In this document: piece by piece, positions 23,970 through 36,400 of the stretch
How the letters are laid out: every line of letters begins with the position of its first letter
Numbering within the stretch: the stretch's first letter is position 1
Origin: Cladochytrium replicatum
Taxonomy: Eukaryota > Chytridiomycota > Chytridiomycetes > Cladochytriales > Cladochytriaceae
NCBI GenBank assembly: GCA_025526935.1
Contig: JAHLKD010000029.1
Span: 403,969 to 467,968, forward strand
Direction: 5' to 3'
DNA: 64,000 nt
Made by a program: the position numbers and the translations under genes
Notes under the pieces: generated by a model
What the model saw: the letters and a program-made list of their open reading frames with translations, nothing else
The model's database searches: none
What the model was told of the DNA's origin: nothing

Positions 23970-25517
23970 ATGGAGGCGTTCAAGTTTGGGTCCGACGCCG
24001 AGGATCTGAGAGAGCGGTTAAGCACCGAGGCAGCGAGTGGGGGAGGAGCAGAAGGAGGGGGAAGTCCCGCAGCAATAGCTGCCGCCGTGGCATTTGAAAT
24101 GGCAGCCAGAGCACGCTTCTCGTCAGCGGCCGACAGGTTCTCCGTGGAGGTTGGCGACATTTCCACAAGTAAGTTGTAGAAATGGCTGAAACGATTTCTA
24201 TACGTTTTCTAGAGGCTTGGAGATTAGAGGGCTGCTAGAAAGTCACATCACAAAGCCACTGAACACCAGAACACAAAGCCACGATTCGGTGATCTGCAGC
24301 AAACCGGGGACTAGCATTTTGTTGAAGCCGAAGATTCACTCGGCGACGATTCTTCTGAGAGACACGGAACCATCGGTGGACACTGGAGAGATACCGAAGA
24401 AACTCACTGATCAGAGAAGCATATAATCATTCCGCATCGCAAGTGGACAATGCCACCACAATTACGAGAACTACCTCACTTCTTTCACCAATGCGACACT
24501 CCCGGTACTACCATGCTCTGACGAGTTTCCTAATAGCACTAGTGTGTGTGGGATTCTGGGCTGGTTCTCTATCACATTTAGGCTCTAGTGGTCTAACACT
24601 CTTCCACTTCTTTTTGGGTTCGCTCTTTCTTGGCAGATGTCGTGGCAATGGTAGTCGAGATGATCAATAAACTCATTGCTCACAACGACAGCATTAGAGT
24701 AACCCACAACAATCTAACCCGCTTTCATTCCAGGGCTGCACCAAGGTAACGTAACATATATGGTTGTTGAGTTTGGAAAATTTGCTTGTATATTTGCTGG
24801 CATGCAGCTGGACTTAAAGTGGATGGGAACTTGGCAGTGGATTGATCGATTGCGTACTTTGATCATGTCGTATCAACTGTCCCACACTGATTTTTAATTG
24901 ACTCATTCGCTTTTTCTCGACCACCAGCATCACCCTCTACGACTATATCTCCCGCATCGTGAAGTACGCCTCCATAGAAAAGTCTGTTCTCATTTTCCTC
25001 CTCATTTACATCGACCGTGCATGCGAGCGTCACAGACACTTCACCATATCCAGTTTGACCGTCCATAGGTACAAAGTGAAATGAATCTGCTTCGCCCTCT
25101 AATGTATTTGTGTCTCCCAAATAGATTTATCATATCTGCTGTAACGGCAGGGAGCAAAGCTGTATCAGACATTTATTGCACAAACACTCACTTTGCAAAG
25201 GTAGCTTATGAGCAATTGATCGAATCTTATCACTTATGGCTGATCAGGTTGGCGGTGTCTCTGTTCTGGAGTTGAACCTCCTTGAAGTTGAATTATGCGC
25301 TATGCTAGAATGGCATCTTGCTGTCAGCGCAGATGTCATTCAACAATACTACTCAAACTTAGTACGGATATCTTCGGGTTACAGTACTGCCGCACCACCA
25401 GATTCAGTTGGTGGTTCCGGTGGAGTGCCGTTGAGCGTCGTGGTAGTTGGGACGGCCGGTGGTGGCGAAGAGCCAGGGAGTATGAGTTACATCCCATACG
25501 CAAGGAGTGGATCGTGA
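23970..25517 (+). CDS. Pho80-type (PCL-family) cyclin
   Basis: Partner of a Pho85/Cdk5-type kinase. The cyclin core is certain and spans 24637..24745, 24928..25068, 25125..25200 and 25248..25517 in phase. It reads MVVEMINKLIAHNDSI, LTRFHSRAAPSITLYDYISR, IVKYASIEKSVLIFLLIYID, RACERHRHFTISS, SAVTAGSKAVSDIYCTNTHF, AKVGGVSVLELNLLEVELC and MLEWHLAVSADVI. This is the family order: FHSR-P-I, YL-RI, DR, K-dD-yN-f-kVGG-s-eLN-lE-d. The exon before the core ends at 24541 (reading NYENYLTSFTNA) and a first exon probably runs 23970..24168 (MEAFKFGSDAEDLRERL, with a GTAAGT donor). The path between 24169 and about 24440 is unresolved. Downstream of the core is a Gly/Val-rich tail ending at 25517. Confidence 0.85.
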
Positions 25518-27036
25518 CATCAAACCGCGCTTCATTGATCTGGGCGTTATGATTCACTTTTTTGTTACTATTCCACAGTTTTGACATACATCTTCTGGAA
25601 ACTTCTTTCTCAATGAAATATCGCAAGCATGCAGCAATTATACAAGTAACTTTCACTGCAAGATATTGCCACTAAAAATCTGCTCCACCCATCTTTGATA
25701 ATAAACTCCACCATCTTCCTGGCCGGAATCTGTGCTTGTTGTTTCTCCAGACTGTCCTTCGAAGTCAAAATTAGCAGCGACATCGTTGAAACGCACGTCA
25801 TTTCTCTCCAGCCTGTACACAAACCATTAATCGACAGTGACCTCATAAACAGCACCTACGAAAGCGCGTGGCAACAACAGCTCTCCTTAATGCACATTCA
25901 ATCGTGGTGAAACCAGCAGTATTCGCGAGCGACAAGGTTGACATTTACCCGTCAGAGACGATGAATCCGGTGGCAGATCCAATCTACAGTTTTCAGCAAT
26001 TGGTCCAACAAGGGACCAAGCCCGCGAGCACAGTTTATCATCCCATGATGATGGATCTTCTCGCCATTGAACAGTTGGCTATTTCTAACTAAATTAACTG
26101 TGTCGCTAACAAGAAATCTTATCCTTTTGATGTCGACAAGCTGGTGCAAACGAGTGATAGTTTCTGTTCTATCCCAACTTCGGTTTCAGACACGGCTAAT
26201 ATTGCCATCGTCGGCGCTGCTGATGAAAGCTCACAAAACAAAGAAAACCGAAGACGGTATTGCTGCGGAGTTTCCGTTGGAGATTCAGAATCCGATCCAA
26301 ACTAGGTAGGTGGGTGTAAAACAGGTGAACCTTCACTTGCAAGAATCAGTTCGCAAGAGCAAAAAAGATCGAACATTAAAGATATCGAGACAGCAATGCA
26401 AAAGATTAAGGAACTTATTGGTCCCTGCCGCTCAAACTCACCCTCCTCAACAACCTTAATTGACCGGTCAACCAATGTTGCAGAAGATACGAATCAGAAA
26501 GAGAACTTTCCCAGCACCGATCTCGGTACAAAACTAGCTGAGGATACTTTCTCTGAGGTAGAAGTCACCACTGCAGCAGCTGAGGAGGCTGCAGATGTTT
26601 CGGCCGAAGCTTGCAACAAACACCTTCCCAGCACTACAACCTGTGAGGAACCGAAGCCTTCTATCGAGATAAAGCGTGACGTGGATTTTACCGTATCAAG
26701 AATGCGAACGAGAACGTGTCTGAGAAGAGACAAGATCAAGAATAACAGTCGGTTATTGACAAATAATGAAACTGGGGCGAGTACAGGAATAACGAGAAAT
26801 TTATAAAGAAACTAATCGAATTACAAGGACTCAAATATCGGGACCTGACTTGAGGACACGTGCAAGAAAAGATCAAGAGATCCGAAGGTAAAAACAAAAA
26901 GGAGTCAAATAGTTGTCACAATTGCTCGAAGGAATCTTTTCAAATCAAATTTTAAAATCAAATAACCAATAATGTTAAAACGAAACAATGTTCGTGGAAA
27001 CAATAATTCCACAAATGGCTTGGTCGTGTGAATCAT
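25518..27036. other. Unassigned; scattered open stretches, one of 136 codons
   Basis: Plus-strand frames with some coding character occur at 25868-26092 (SDKVDIYPSETMNPVADPIY) and 26396-26806 (Thr/Glu/Ala-rich, for example EVEVTTAAAEEAADVSAEAC). I could not join them by phase-consistent splice sites and recognise no family. They may be remnants of one gene or of a retro-element. Confidence 0.3.
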
Positions 27037-28150
27037 TCAATGGGTCCTTCTCTGAAGCTTCCAAGCGAGCTGCTCGAGTTGTGCCAGAAATCGGAATGAA
27101 GTTCGATGTTGTGTTGAGAGGAAATCTTTTATCAGTTCTTCGAGGTTTGGGATAGAACTGGCAAATTCCCAAGAGTTGTCGGAGTCAAGTTGATCTTTCC
27201 ATTTCACCAGATATTTAACGTGGGAATCCTTCGACAAGGTACAAATGATCTTTTCGACAGTGCGAACGGGAGGAATAACTAGGTGGAGATGGAGTCGTAT
27301 CGCGAACGTCCCATTCGTAAACGGTTTCGAGGAGGGAAACGTGGAGACTGGATGAATACCAATGGTCACGGGAAGTTGGAGCTCGAAAGCGACGTCGTTG
27401 ATCTTCTGGGTGATCTTGAAAGGGCCAATCTTGTGGGTGAAAGTTTTTGCTTCAACGCAATCATCGTATTCGTCGAGAAAGCGACAAAGCTTGTGGCCTT
27501 TGCTCCCTGCAAAAAGGCTATCAGCGCAACAGAAACAGCACAACTTTTCCTCGACTCCGTATTCAAGCATCACGGCTTACGTTGAAAGATTATCTCTGAC
27601 CGTGGTACTCGGTTTACATCCAAATTCTGGCTCGATTCTTCGAAATCATTAGGACAGAACAAACTCGGCCTTGCAATAACGGAGCATCCCGAATCAGGCG
27701 GACAAAGCGAAAATTTTGAATCAACTCCTTCAGCAATATCTTTGATGTTTTGTTGATGTGGAACAAAATGATTGGGTTAAGTATTTACCGCTTGCACAGT
27801 TCGTCTACAACAATACAAAGAACGCTACCACTGGTATCTCAGCTTTCTTTGCGGTTTACTGCCGGAATCCCGCATTCGATCCTCAGCTCCCCGTTCAGAC
27901 CACACTCCCGAAAGCAGAAGCAGAGGCAATCAAGATTCACCAACTCCACAATGAGTTACTCACACAAATCCGACTCGCTCAAGAAGGGCAAAATCATGTC
28001 GCTGACAAGCATCGACGCCCCGAACCTCAGTAAAGTTCGCGATCTCATTTGGCTTGATACTCAGAATTTCCGCACCAGCCCAAGCATTCAGGAAGGTCGG
28101 TGATGAGATCGAGTGTCCAAACACCGAGTGGTTCTTCAGGAGGGATCGGA
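27037..28150. mobile_element. Ty3/Gypsy pol remnant: integrase (+) and chromodomain (-)
   Basis: On the plus strand, 27446-28110 carries integrase core pieces in order: KATKLVAFAPCKKAISATET, AQLFLDSVFKHHGLR, ISDRGTRF, HPESGGQSE, DWVKYLPLAQFVYNN, then IWLDTQNFRTSPSI. On the minus strand, 27445 down to about 27050 carries IGPFKITQKINDVAFELQLP and the chromodomain core HVKYLVKWKDQLDSDNSWE. In an intact element these are one continuous frame, so the last part has been inverted at about 27445. Stops and frameshifts in the integrase show it is dead. Confidence 0.8.
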
Positions 28151-28679
28151 TGGAGATCGTCCTTGGTGAACCGAAGTCCGTTCTGAGTCGTTTAATCTTC
28201 ATGGTTCTCAGGTTATGCTGAAGCAAAGCTTTGATCATAGCAAATGATCGATCCCTTGTCCGATAAGGGCATACTAATAAAGCAGAGCTTCAGCGCTGAT
28301 TTCTGACCTTTTTCAAGATGCCCTCAAGCAGATGTGGAGGTGGGTTTAAGTAAAAAATCTCATCAATTGGCCAGGGAACACCACCGAAACTGATAGGATC
28401 AGGCCTTAAACAACCTTCAACTGATAGATCTTTTGGATCTTTGCTCCAAAACTGCTTTGCCAATCTTGAAGCTCCATCCCCAAAAATGTTGAAATGTGTA
28501 CATAATGCTCGGTAATATCGTGGATTTAACTGAGCGCTCGGATGCTGATTCTATCAAGCAGGGGAAGGGGCATCCGCAACAGCCCGCTGTGTGTTGTAGT
28601 GAATAAGGGCTTTGAGAGAGAATCTTCTAACCCAACTATGGCCACTCTATTTTCCTCCAGGGAGACCCTCAGTAAAAAT
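28151..28679. other. Retro-element debris, unassigned
   Basis: A minus-strand stretch near 28.15-28.24 kb (KRLRTDFGSPRTISIRSLL) is open but not identified. The remainder has no frame of note. Confidence 0.35.
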
Positions 28680-29800
28680 CCTCCTCAGTCAAATAATCTC
28701 TGCTCGCTTCATTACTGCTGAAAATTGTGTAAGATGAGGGAGTGGTAGCTGGAGCACCACCACTATTGTATTTCTGATTCTGATAATTGGAGCAGTCCTG
28801 TCTATAATGATTAGCTCCTTTGCATGCAGCGTTTCGACATGAGAAAGGACTGTGATTTGCTTTTCGCCAGGCAGATCTTCAACCTTCACTTTGAACTCTT
28901 CTGCTGGCAGGTAGGGGCGTTTTGACTGTTCAGGCAGTTCTTTTTTAGGATTTTGTTGAGATGATTATGGTTGCTGATTCTCAACTGAATCATTTTTGAT
29001 ATTGGGATCCTTTGCTGTCTTTTTTTTCCACTTAGCATGTGCATCAGCAAAAGGGTTTGACTTCAGATAAGAAAACTTATTAGCACACCAAACTCCAAAT
29101 ACATCCAAGTTTGTTACAATAGTGTGACTTGGATATGGTATAGCCAATTTGGACCTTTCTTGGTCCCATGATTCCCAAACTGTTGATGGAAAAGCTGAAT
29201 GATCCAAGATACGTTGAATCAAGGTGTTCTCTGAGATGCTTCCTGTTGGTGAACTTTTAGCAAGTTGGTTAAGACGTGATATTTCATTTTACAGCTGATC
29301 CAATGATGGGAATGATTCATGGACAAAAATCCCAAAGTTTGCCTGGTGTGGATCAAGAAATCTGGAGAGCGGACGCGACCAATCAAAGCTTTCTTCAACT
29401 TTTCCAAATCAAGAACACGCTCACGCCTCCACTGTTCATCACGATCATCCCACCAGCGCGACGCTCCAGAATTATCTTTGAACTGTAGCACCATAGCTTG
29501 ATCTTGCATTGGTTCTGTCCAAGTTTGACTAATTGCAATTTTAGTCACCGCTTTGAAAAACTTCTCTAACTTATTTGAACTGGCATCATCAGCCTGGCCT
29601 GAAGAGGAAGTCCCAGCATAAAAAGGTAGATCGTTCAGAGCATTCTGGTCCAACTTCTCTGATCGTTTGGTGAGAAGCCCAGTTTGTTGGAGTGCTGAAA
29701 CAATTTCCAGTCTGATATTTCCCTCTGAAGGGGAAGATTGGCCAACTGGAACGCTGTTATCGTACGTACATGTACATACTGAGATACAGTGAGGCATTCA
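28680..29800 (-). mobile_element. Retrotransposon gag remnant with zinc knuckle
   Basis: Minus-strand frames give a gag-like helical protein: SNKLEKFFKAVTKIAISQTW, NSGASRWWDDRDEQWRRERV, LDLEKLKKALIGRVRSPDF. Farther on is a knuckle, CRNAACKGANHYRQDC, near 28.80-28.85 kb. The frame is broken at least twice between these parts. It probably belongs with the Ty3/Gypsy pol pieces next to it, though the orientation differs from the integrase. Confidence 0.65.
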
Positions 29801-30109
29801 AAGTATACTACTAAGACATTGCTTCATCCATACCTGAGATGCCAACAACACCATAGTTGTGGAGTTTCTAATAAGGTGATTTTCGAATCTCGGGTGGCTT
29901 GCTGCAAACCATACAAGCTCTTTTAAAGTTTTACAAACAAATTTTTGGAGGTATTTGTTTAACTTCTCAAAACTTGTTTGAACCCAAAAAAGATCGCTCG
30001 GCAGATAGAGCAGTCACTTTATCAGATCAACGACCATTCAAATCATATTCCAAAACAAATCACCTTCAAGCCCCAGGGACCTCGCAGCGATCCTATCGAG
30101 ACGGGCATG
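29801..30109. other. No gene seen
   Basis: AT-rich sequence between the gag remnant and the paralogue fragment, without coding signal. Confidence 0.4.
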
Positions 30110-30420
30110 CTTTATAAACGGAAACTTCTCATCCGGAAGCCGCCCATGAGAATGACTCCAAGATCGGGTTGGTGCCACTTCTCTTTCTTCATGTTGATGA
30201 GGAATTTGTGTGAGGCCATTTGATCATACCGATGATGCCCTTGTTGGGGAGTCGACGGAAGTCGCTGTCTTTTGCAATGTTTTGCAGCGGGCGAGGATCG
30301 GTACTTCATGAGTGATCATTATGCTGAGGAAGGGATTGTCGATGGTGGTGGTTTCATATGGTTTGTTGTCCGGGTAGTCTATGATTGCGTTGTCAAATCT
30401 GTACTGTGGAGCGGTTACGA
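30110..30420 (-). pseudogene. Truncated member of the local DFR-LP gene family
   Basis: Minus-strand frames read QYRFDNAIIDYPDNKPYET and, frameshifted, DFRRLPNKGIIGMIKW. These match the start (QFIFDNAINKYIDNQNC) and middle (DFRQLPSKTALARIHY) of the intact protein at 42882-43532. Only the N-terminal half is recognisable. It is a dispersed, broken copy about 12 kb from the tandem array. Confidence 0.65.
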
Positions 30421-30813
30421 TTGTTATTCAAAGGACAAGGTTCCAAAGACAAATAGAGAATAATTTGTGTGATCGGCACCAAAAAACACTAATTGATGCA
30501 ATCCACATACAGGGCGATATTTATTGGGATCAAGAAGGTAGGATAAAGTAGAGTAGTCGAGAAATGTGTGGTTCAATAAACAAAAAAAAGTTAAAAGCCC
30601 AAAAACTAACTCAAAAACCAAAAATTAGCTGAGAAAACAAGCACAAACTAGTCCAATAGACCAAATGAAACCCATTCGGCAGTATCCTGTCAATTTTACA
30701 GAAGCAGGGCAAACCAAAAAACGGAGGGAGAAAAACAAATCCAATACGCTGCGCCAGCCAAAAAACATTAGATCATGAAAGGCAGCAACATACAATCCAT
30801 CAATATCATCGTT
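30421..30813. other. Downstream region of NAD kinase, no gene seen
   Basis: A-rich sequence. Probably the 3' untranslated region and terminator of the minus-strand NAD kinase gene. Confidence 0.4.
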
Positions 30814-33133
30814 TCACCAATCATCGTCCCTCAAACCCCTCATCACACTCTCCTCAGTTGCAGGCTCCAGCGCCTTCTGCCTCTCACGCTTGTTCCACCC
30901 CAGACACCTCTCCAAGCTCTCAAACCAGTCGGCGCTCTGGTCTTCGCCCGAGCATACGGTCGGAACAGGGTACCGAGACGCGAGTACTTGAATCGAGTCG
31001 CCCGGTTGGAGCTGCACCCGGTGCCGCCCGTCGAACGACGCCCACGCCGTTGCGCGCGAGTCTGGCGGGACCATGATGCGCAAGTCCATTGTGTCGGGAA
31101 GAATCATGGGGCGGAAAGAGAGCGTGTGTGGGCAGATCGGGGTGACCAGGATCGCCGATACGTCGGGATGGACGACGGCCCCACCGGCGGAAAGGGAGTA
31201 CGCGGTTGATCCCGTCGGTGTAGCAACCGCAAGACCATCGGCTTGGACGGTCGTAAGGTGCTTGTCATTTCCATACAGCTCGAGCTGCGAGACGTAGGGC
31301 GACGGTCCACGGTCTACGACGAGGTCGTTGAGGATGTGGTACGTACGGCCGTGGTCATTCTGTCGCTGAACATCGTCTTCGTAGTTCTTCGAGCTTTCGG
31401 TTCCAGCAATCAGTCCGCCGGCGCGAGAGCTTCGACCGTCGTTACATCGGTAAACAGTGCACGCGAATCGCAGGCGGAAGTTCATTCGCATGCCCTTGTG
31501 GTTGTCCTGCAAAACTCTTGTGATGCTACTTCGGAACTTGGTAAACTCAAACACGGTGAGGAAGCCGAGCGATCCGAGGTGGAACGGAATAATCGGAGGA
31601 ACCTTCTGCTGGAACAACCATGCAGCGAAGAGGACGGTACCATCACCACCTAAGGTGATGATGAAATCGATTTCTTCCGCTGCCTCTGGAGTCGAACAGT
31701 ACGCGGTGTCCCAGAAACGAAGCTGGCTACCGTTGCTGCTCACATCGCTCGATACGTTGCTGTTGACGCGACGCGAGTTAAACGTTCCTGATGTTGCCGT
31801 CGAGGCAGAGTCAGGCTCAAGGCTCCTCGAAAATTGGTGTTGGAAGTAGTTATGCTCTGTGTGCATAAAGACAGGTGTCTCAGGTGGTGTGCTGAATGCC
31901 ATATCCGAGCCAGCAGGAGAAGCCGCATGCTCGAGGTCAGCGAGCGAGATTGTGTACGTGGCAGGTGGAGAGTCCGCCGAATCTTCAGAATCCGTTGACA
32001 CAAGTGACGTATAATCGAACGCCGGATGGTCCTTCAAACGGTCTTCCACGAGTCTGATCACAAAATGTGTTACGACTGCTACAATCCAAGTTCTTCATTT
32101 CTACTTACACGGTCATTCCGCAATCAATTAGCCACCGAGCGACAAAGTGCGTTTTACGGATCAAATCGACGTCCCAAAACTTTGTAACGATCAATACTGT
32201 TCTTGGCGGTGCTTCCCAAACAAGGTGTGCTCGACCTATATATCAAAACTATGAGACACGACAGTCGAAGTGAATGCACCAATTCATACCAATTTTCTTT
32301 GCGATTTCTCGCAAATTCACTGCATTCTTTGCCATTTCCTGATGGTTTGACATTCGCCTGTGGCCTCCCTTTAATCTTCGCTCATGGAGATGAGTAGGGT
32401 GGAAATCCGGCTGTGATGCAGAAATATGCAATCCAGGCGACGAGCGCTTGCCATGCACTTCCTTCGCATCTACGGCAGTAGACACCGAAGAGGAGAGGTG
32501 TGATGGGGCGCTAGAAGAAATCGATGACCTGCGAGGTGCCATGGGGACCCCACCTGCACTCGATGGAATGGGAGAGTACTGGCTCCCAGGGTCGTTTGTA
32601 CCACGACGCATGGGGTTGCCTTTTGATCCCTCGTCGCTCAGACGAGGGATTGGAACGGGAATGTAGGCGCAGGCATCGCGGGTCGCTTCGTTTGCGATCG
32701 TAAGTTTGGTGGCGGTCAATGGGCTAGGAGAAGAGTCGGCACTGACACTGGTGAGCGAAACAGCCGATTCATTCCGCAGAGGAGTAGGCCGTGGCGGAAC
32801 GGCGAACGGGTAGACTTGCGAAGCCATAGGTGTTGAAGGAGATGGTGTCTGCGAAGGTAGAGGGGATTCGACGATCAGACCGTCCAAGCTTATTTGGACA
32901 TCCAACTTGCTCATGAGCTGGTCAATCTTTGGGGAGAGCGGCGACGGGGATGGCGGTTGCTGAGGGGGAAAGCTCCGACGGTGAGCAGCCACCCCATTGG
33001 GTCCTCCAGGTGCGAATCGTGGAGCCATTACGCTCGACGGAGTCGCAGCATGGTACGTTGGAGGAGGCACGTCCCTTGAAGTGGTCAGAGCCAGCAGCGG
33101 AGGTCGCTTTGGCTTGTGGACGGCTGATGCCAT
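30814..33133 (-). CDS. NAD(+) kinase
   Basis: Phosphorylates NAD to NADP with ATP. Three exons join in phase: complement(30814..32053, 32109..32235, 32290..33133), giving 736 residues. The first ~250 residues are a Ser/Pro-rich extension, probably disordered. The conserved part begins NAVNLREIAKKIGRAHLVWE and RTVLIVTKFWDVDLIRKTHF. The catalytic GGDGTVL motif (with FIITLGG before it), HLGSLGFLTVF, NDLVVDRGPSPYV and DGLAVATPTGSTAYSLSAGG are all intact. The C-terminus has the usual beta-rich domain (FDGRHRVQLQPGDSIQV). The order and the long N-terminal extension match fungal Utr1/Yef1-type enzymes. It is likely cytosolic, as no mitochondrial targeting sequence is evident. Confidence 0.95.
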
Positions 33134-33458
33134 AGCAAGCGCAGGAACGGTAGGATTGGAGGTGAGAATTTAGACTCATTTATTGCGAATTATTGGAAAT
33201 TAAACTACTCACGATGGTGTGGCGCATGCCAGTGGGCTGTCAGGAAAAGCCACGGCCGGTGGCTAGTGCTGCACGTGTACTGCGCTAGGCCGTGATTGGA
33301 CAACCATCCATGGTGGGGGTACCAATGTCGAGGCAGTGAAATTGCTTATTGCAAAAAAACCCGAAAAACATTTTCAGTTTAAAACTCCGATCTGTGGGAA
33401 TGCCTTTTGGGTGTCGCATAGTGTTGCTGTGTGTATTGATTGAGTGTCCCATGTCAAA
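33134..33458. promoter_or_regulatory. NAD kinase upstream region, contains CACGTG
   Basis: These 325 bases lie between the NAD kinase start and the stop of the SPX-ankyrin gene on the same strand. A perfect CACGTG palindrome is at 33272-33277, about 140 bases upstream of the start. In yeast this is the core site of Pho4 and related bHLH factors. Such six-mers also occur by chance, so a regulatory role is only a suggestion. Confidence 0.35.
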
Positions 33459-36400
33459 TCAGCTCGTCGTATTGTACCTAAATATACCATCCGATATGAT
33501 CGCATCAACCCCCGCACGCTCCTGCACATCCACATTCGCTCGTTTCGTATTCGCCTTTCCAAATGTTGCAAGAATCAACCCGCTCTCCTTGATCGTATTG
33601 ATAAGCATCGGCACATGTATCTATAAGAAATTCATCAATACAAATCATGCACGGATCTCCTCCTTTTGACAGGAATCTCACCAGCGGGCGGGCGTCGCAC
33701 ACAACACCAAGCAAGTTACTACTCCTTGCAAACCGTACCGCTTCTTTGATGCTCAAACACCTCCGATCGGTCTCAACCCTCTCCGCTCCTTCCCCATCCA
33801 GCCGCTTTCTTCTCCGCCGAGGCGTCATCATCGTTGATCCTCCAGATACCGCTGCATATCCACACCGGCTTCCAAAGAAAACTCCATAGTTGGGTTGTTT
33901 CCAGTTGATTGCCATGCAAACGCTGGGGTTGAACGAGCTGAAAATAATACTCCGCTGTGTGCGCTCTCCCTGCGGACCGTCAGCTTTTCCCGGCGACGGT
34001 TGTTGTGCCTGCATCTCGCTGCGGTCATACACGACCCTGAGCACCGCATCGACAAAGGTGTTGATGTCAGGAAGCGACACCAGATCAAAGTGTGCACGCT
34101 CGGCTTGTGTCGGATATTTGAGCTCAATACTCACACCGACAGACATGGGCAGCCCCTAGACAATAAATGGTTTAAGAATTGTCCGTTTCACTTCCGTTGT
34201 GCTCACCTGAAGCACATCCTCAAGAGAGACAAATGCACCTCCAACAATCTTTGCCCACTCTTGGCTCCTCGCCGCTGTCCCCGTCGTGCTCGTGCTAGCG
34301 CTTCCTCCAAACAGCACAAACATTCCCGTCGCCCCCTGCCCATTATTCCCTCCGCTATCATACTTCCGTCCGGTCTCCCCGTCTTCACTTTTCTCTCCCA
34401 CCAACCGGGTCGTGTACCCGCTTGTCTCTGTAATCCACTTCCCTTGCTCAAACGTCACCCCGGCAACCCCAATCCGAATCCCATATACATTCTTTCCTTC
34501 CACATCATCCACGCCCTCTTCCTCTTCATCCACAGCCATCGCGTCTCTATCCTTGACCCCCGGCACCGGCAAAAACCAGTGCGGATACACAACCGGTACA
34601 CCGTCCTTTGTAACCTGCACCACAAGCTGTATGTACTCCTCGGCAAGCGATGACGCAGTAATGAACGACTGCACTGCCGGAACCCGCTGCGTCGGCGGCC
34701 CGCCAGTCTCACAAGGCGTCCCAAACACCCCCGACGTTCCCAAAGCGCTCAACAGCCCCGCCGAATTCGAAGGCGGTGCTGCCGGGCCCGAATTGACAAC
34801 TTTGGTGGTTTTCCAATAGGTCTCAACCGATCCGCCGATACGAAGCCCGCGGTGCACGAACGGCTTTACGATGCTGAAACCGAACACCATCTCGCCTACA
34901 ACGCGCACGTGCGAGTCGTACAACGGCTGGATGCAGGGTGTCATCTCGACTGCGCCGGTGACGTTGGAGCCGGCGATCGCGAGCAGCTGTGACGCAAGTA
35001 CGGAAGTGCGTGCGATCGGACGGGTCCCAAAGGTTGGGTAGATCTCAAACTGGAGCGAGAACTGTTGGCCATCTGTTGTCTCTTTAGGGTTCGATCCTCG
35101 TGGGGTTGTGCGCGAAGGCGAAGGAGCGTTCAGGATCCCGATGAGATCTTGCTCGTCCACGAGGAATGTGTAGGTCTCAAGATCGTCCTTTGGTGGCAGG
35201 ATGACAGAGTAAGGGACATTGATCTCCGGGCTGGTGCTGATAACCAGCTTGAGCGAAGAAAGTTGGCGGGAATTGAAGAGGTGAATTGGCAATCCTGGTG
35301 TTGGTGCAGACGCAGTAGCAGTGGGTGCGGCGAGGTGAGTCAGTGTGATTTGAAGATTGCACTTGTTCTCGAGGTAGTTGTGGCCACTAGCAAAACGTAT
35401 TGACCATAAGCATCTTCACAGTTATAAGTTCATCTCCTATCAACATACTAGATTCGGAAAGGAATGATCGGAGGCGGCAGCGACAGCGATGGAATGGAAT
35501 CCAAATCCAGCTCTGACGGGAACGACCCATCTTGATGATTGTTCCCCGAGCCAGCAACAAACAACGCACTCGGTGCCATCGGCTTAACATTCTCGCTCCC
35601 GTTCCTCTCCTCAACAGTCCCAACCATTTGCTTCTCAATCGGAACCGGCACACCGGCAACCGCACTCGAACCCGCACTCCCTTCCTCTTCCATCTCCTCG
35701 TCGTCATCATCTCCAAGCAAATTCGCCACATCCACATGCCCTCTGTGCAACGCATACGTCTTCGGCACCCACCCAATCTCATCCGGCCGGTTGAATCGGG
35801 CCCCCGCACCCACCAACGCCTTCACAACCTCAACATGCCCCTCGCTCGCCGCGAAAAAAAGCGCGGTCCACCCGTTAATCACGTCCTCCCTATTCACCTC
35901 CGCCCCGTTCTCGATCAGCAGCTTCGCAACCTCGTAGTGCCCCTCCCGGGCTGCGAGGTGCAATGGGAACAACCCCTCTGCGTTAGGGAGGAGCGTAGCA
36001 CCGCGTGACAGGAGCATGGTCGCAATATCACGGTGGCCGTACTGGCACGCGAGCGAGATCGGGATTAAGGATGTCGCGGAGTCGGGTTCGATCCGGGCGC
36101 CGCTCGCGAGGAAGGTCTCGGCGCACGAGGCGTGGCCGTTGATGATGGAGTACACGAGCGGCGTGGAGCCGTCATGGTCCACGGCGTTGAGATCGGAGCC
36201 TAGTGAAACCAGATACGTTGTGCATCCGTGCGCACCGTACATGGCTGCGTAGTGAAGTGGTTTTCGTCCGTACACGTCCACTGCGTCAAATTTGCCGTTG
36301 TTGGCGACGCAGAGTTTGAGCGCATCTAGACGGCCGTGGGCAGCGGCCTCGTGCAACGAAGTGCGGTCGCTCACGTCGTCGGCGTAGTTAGGGTCGACCC

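Noticed and set aside
23912-24166. Minus-strand 84-codon Ala/Pro-rich ORF as a separate small gene
   Set aside because: The opposite strand offers a better reading (MEAFKFGSDAEDLRERL with a GTAAGT donor) that fits as the first exon of the cyclin gene.
33505-33681. Cys-rich C-terminus (ending ECGCAGACGG) of the SPX-ankyrin protein
   Set aside because: This is intron read-through. A GTGAGA donor at 33681 and an AG before 33620 give the conserved GDPD ending HVPMLINTIKESGLILATFG instead.
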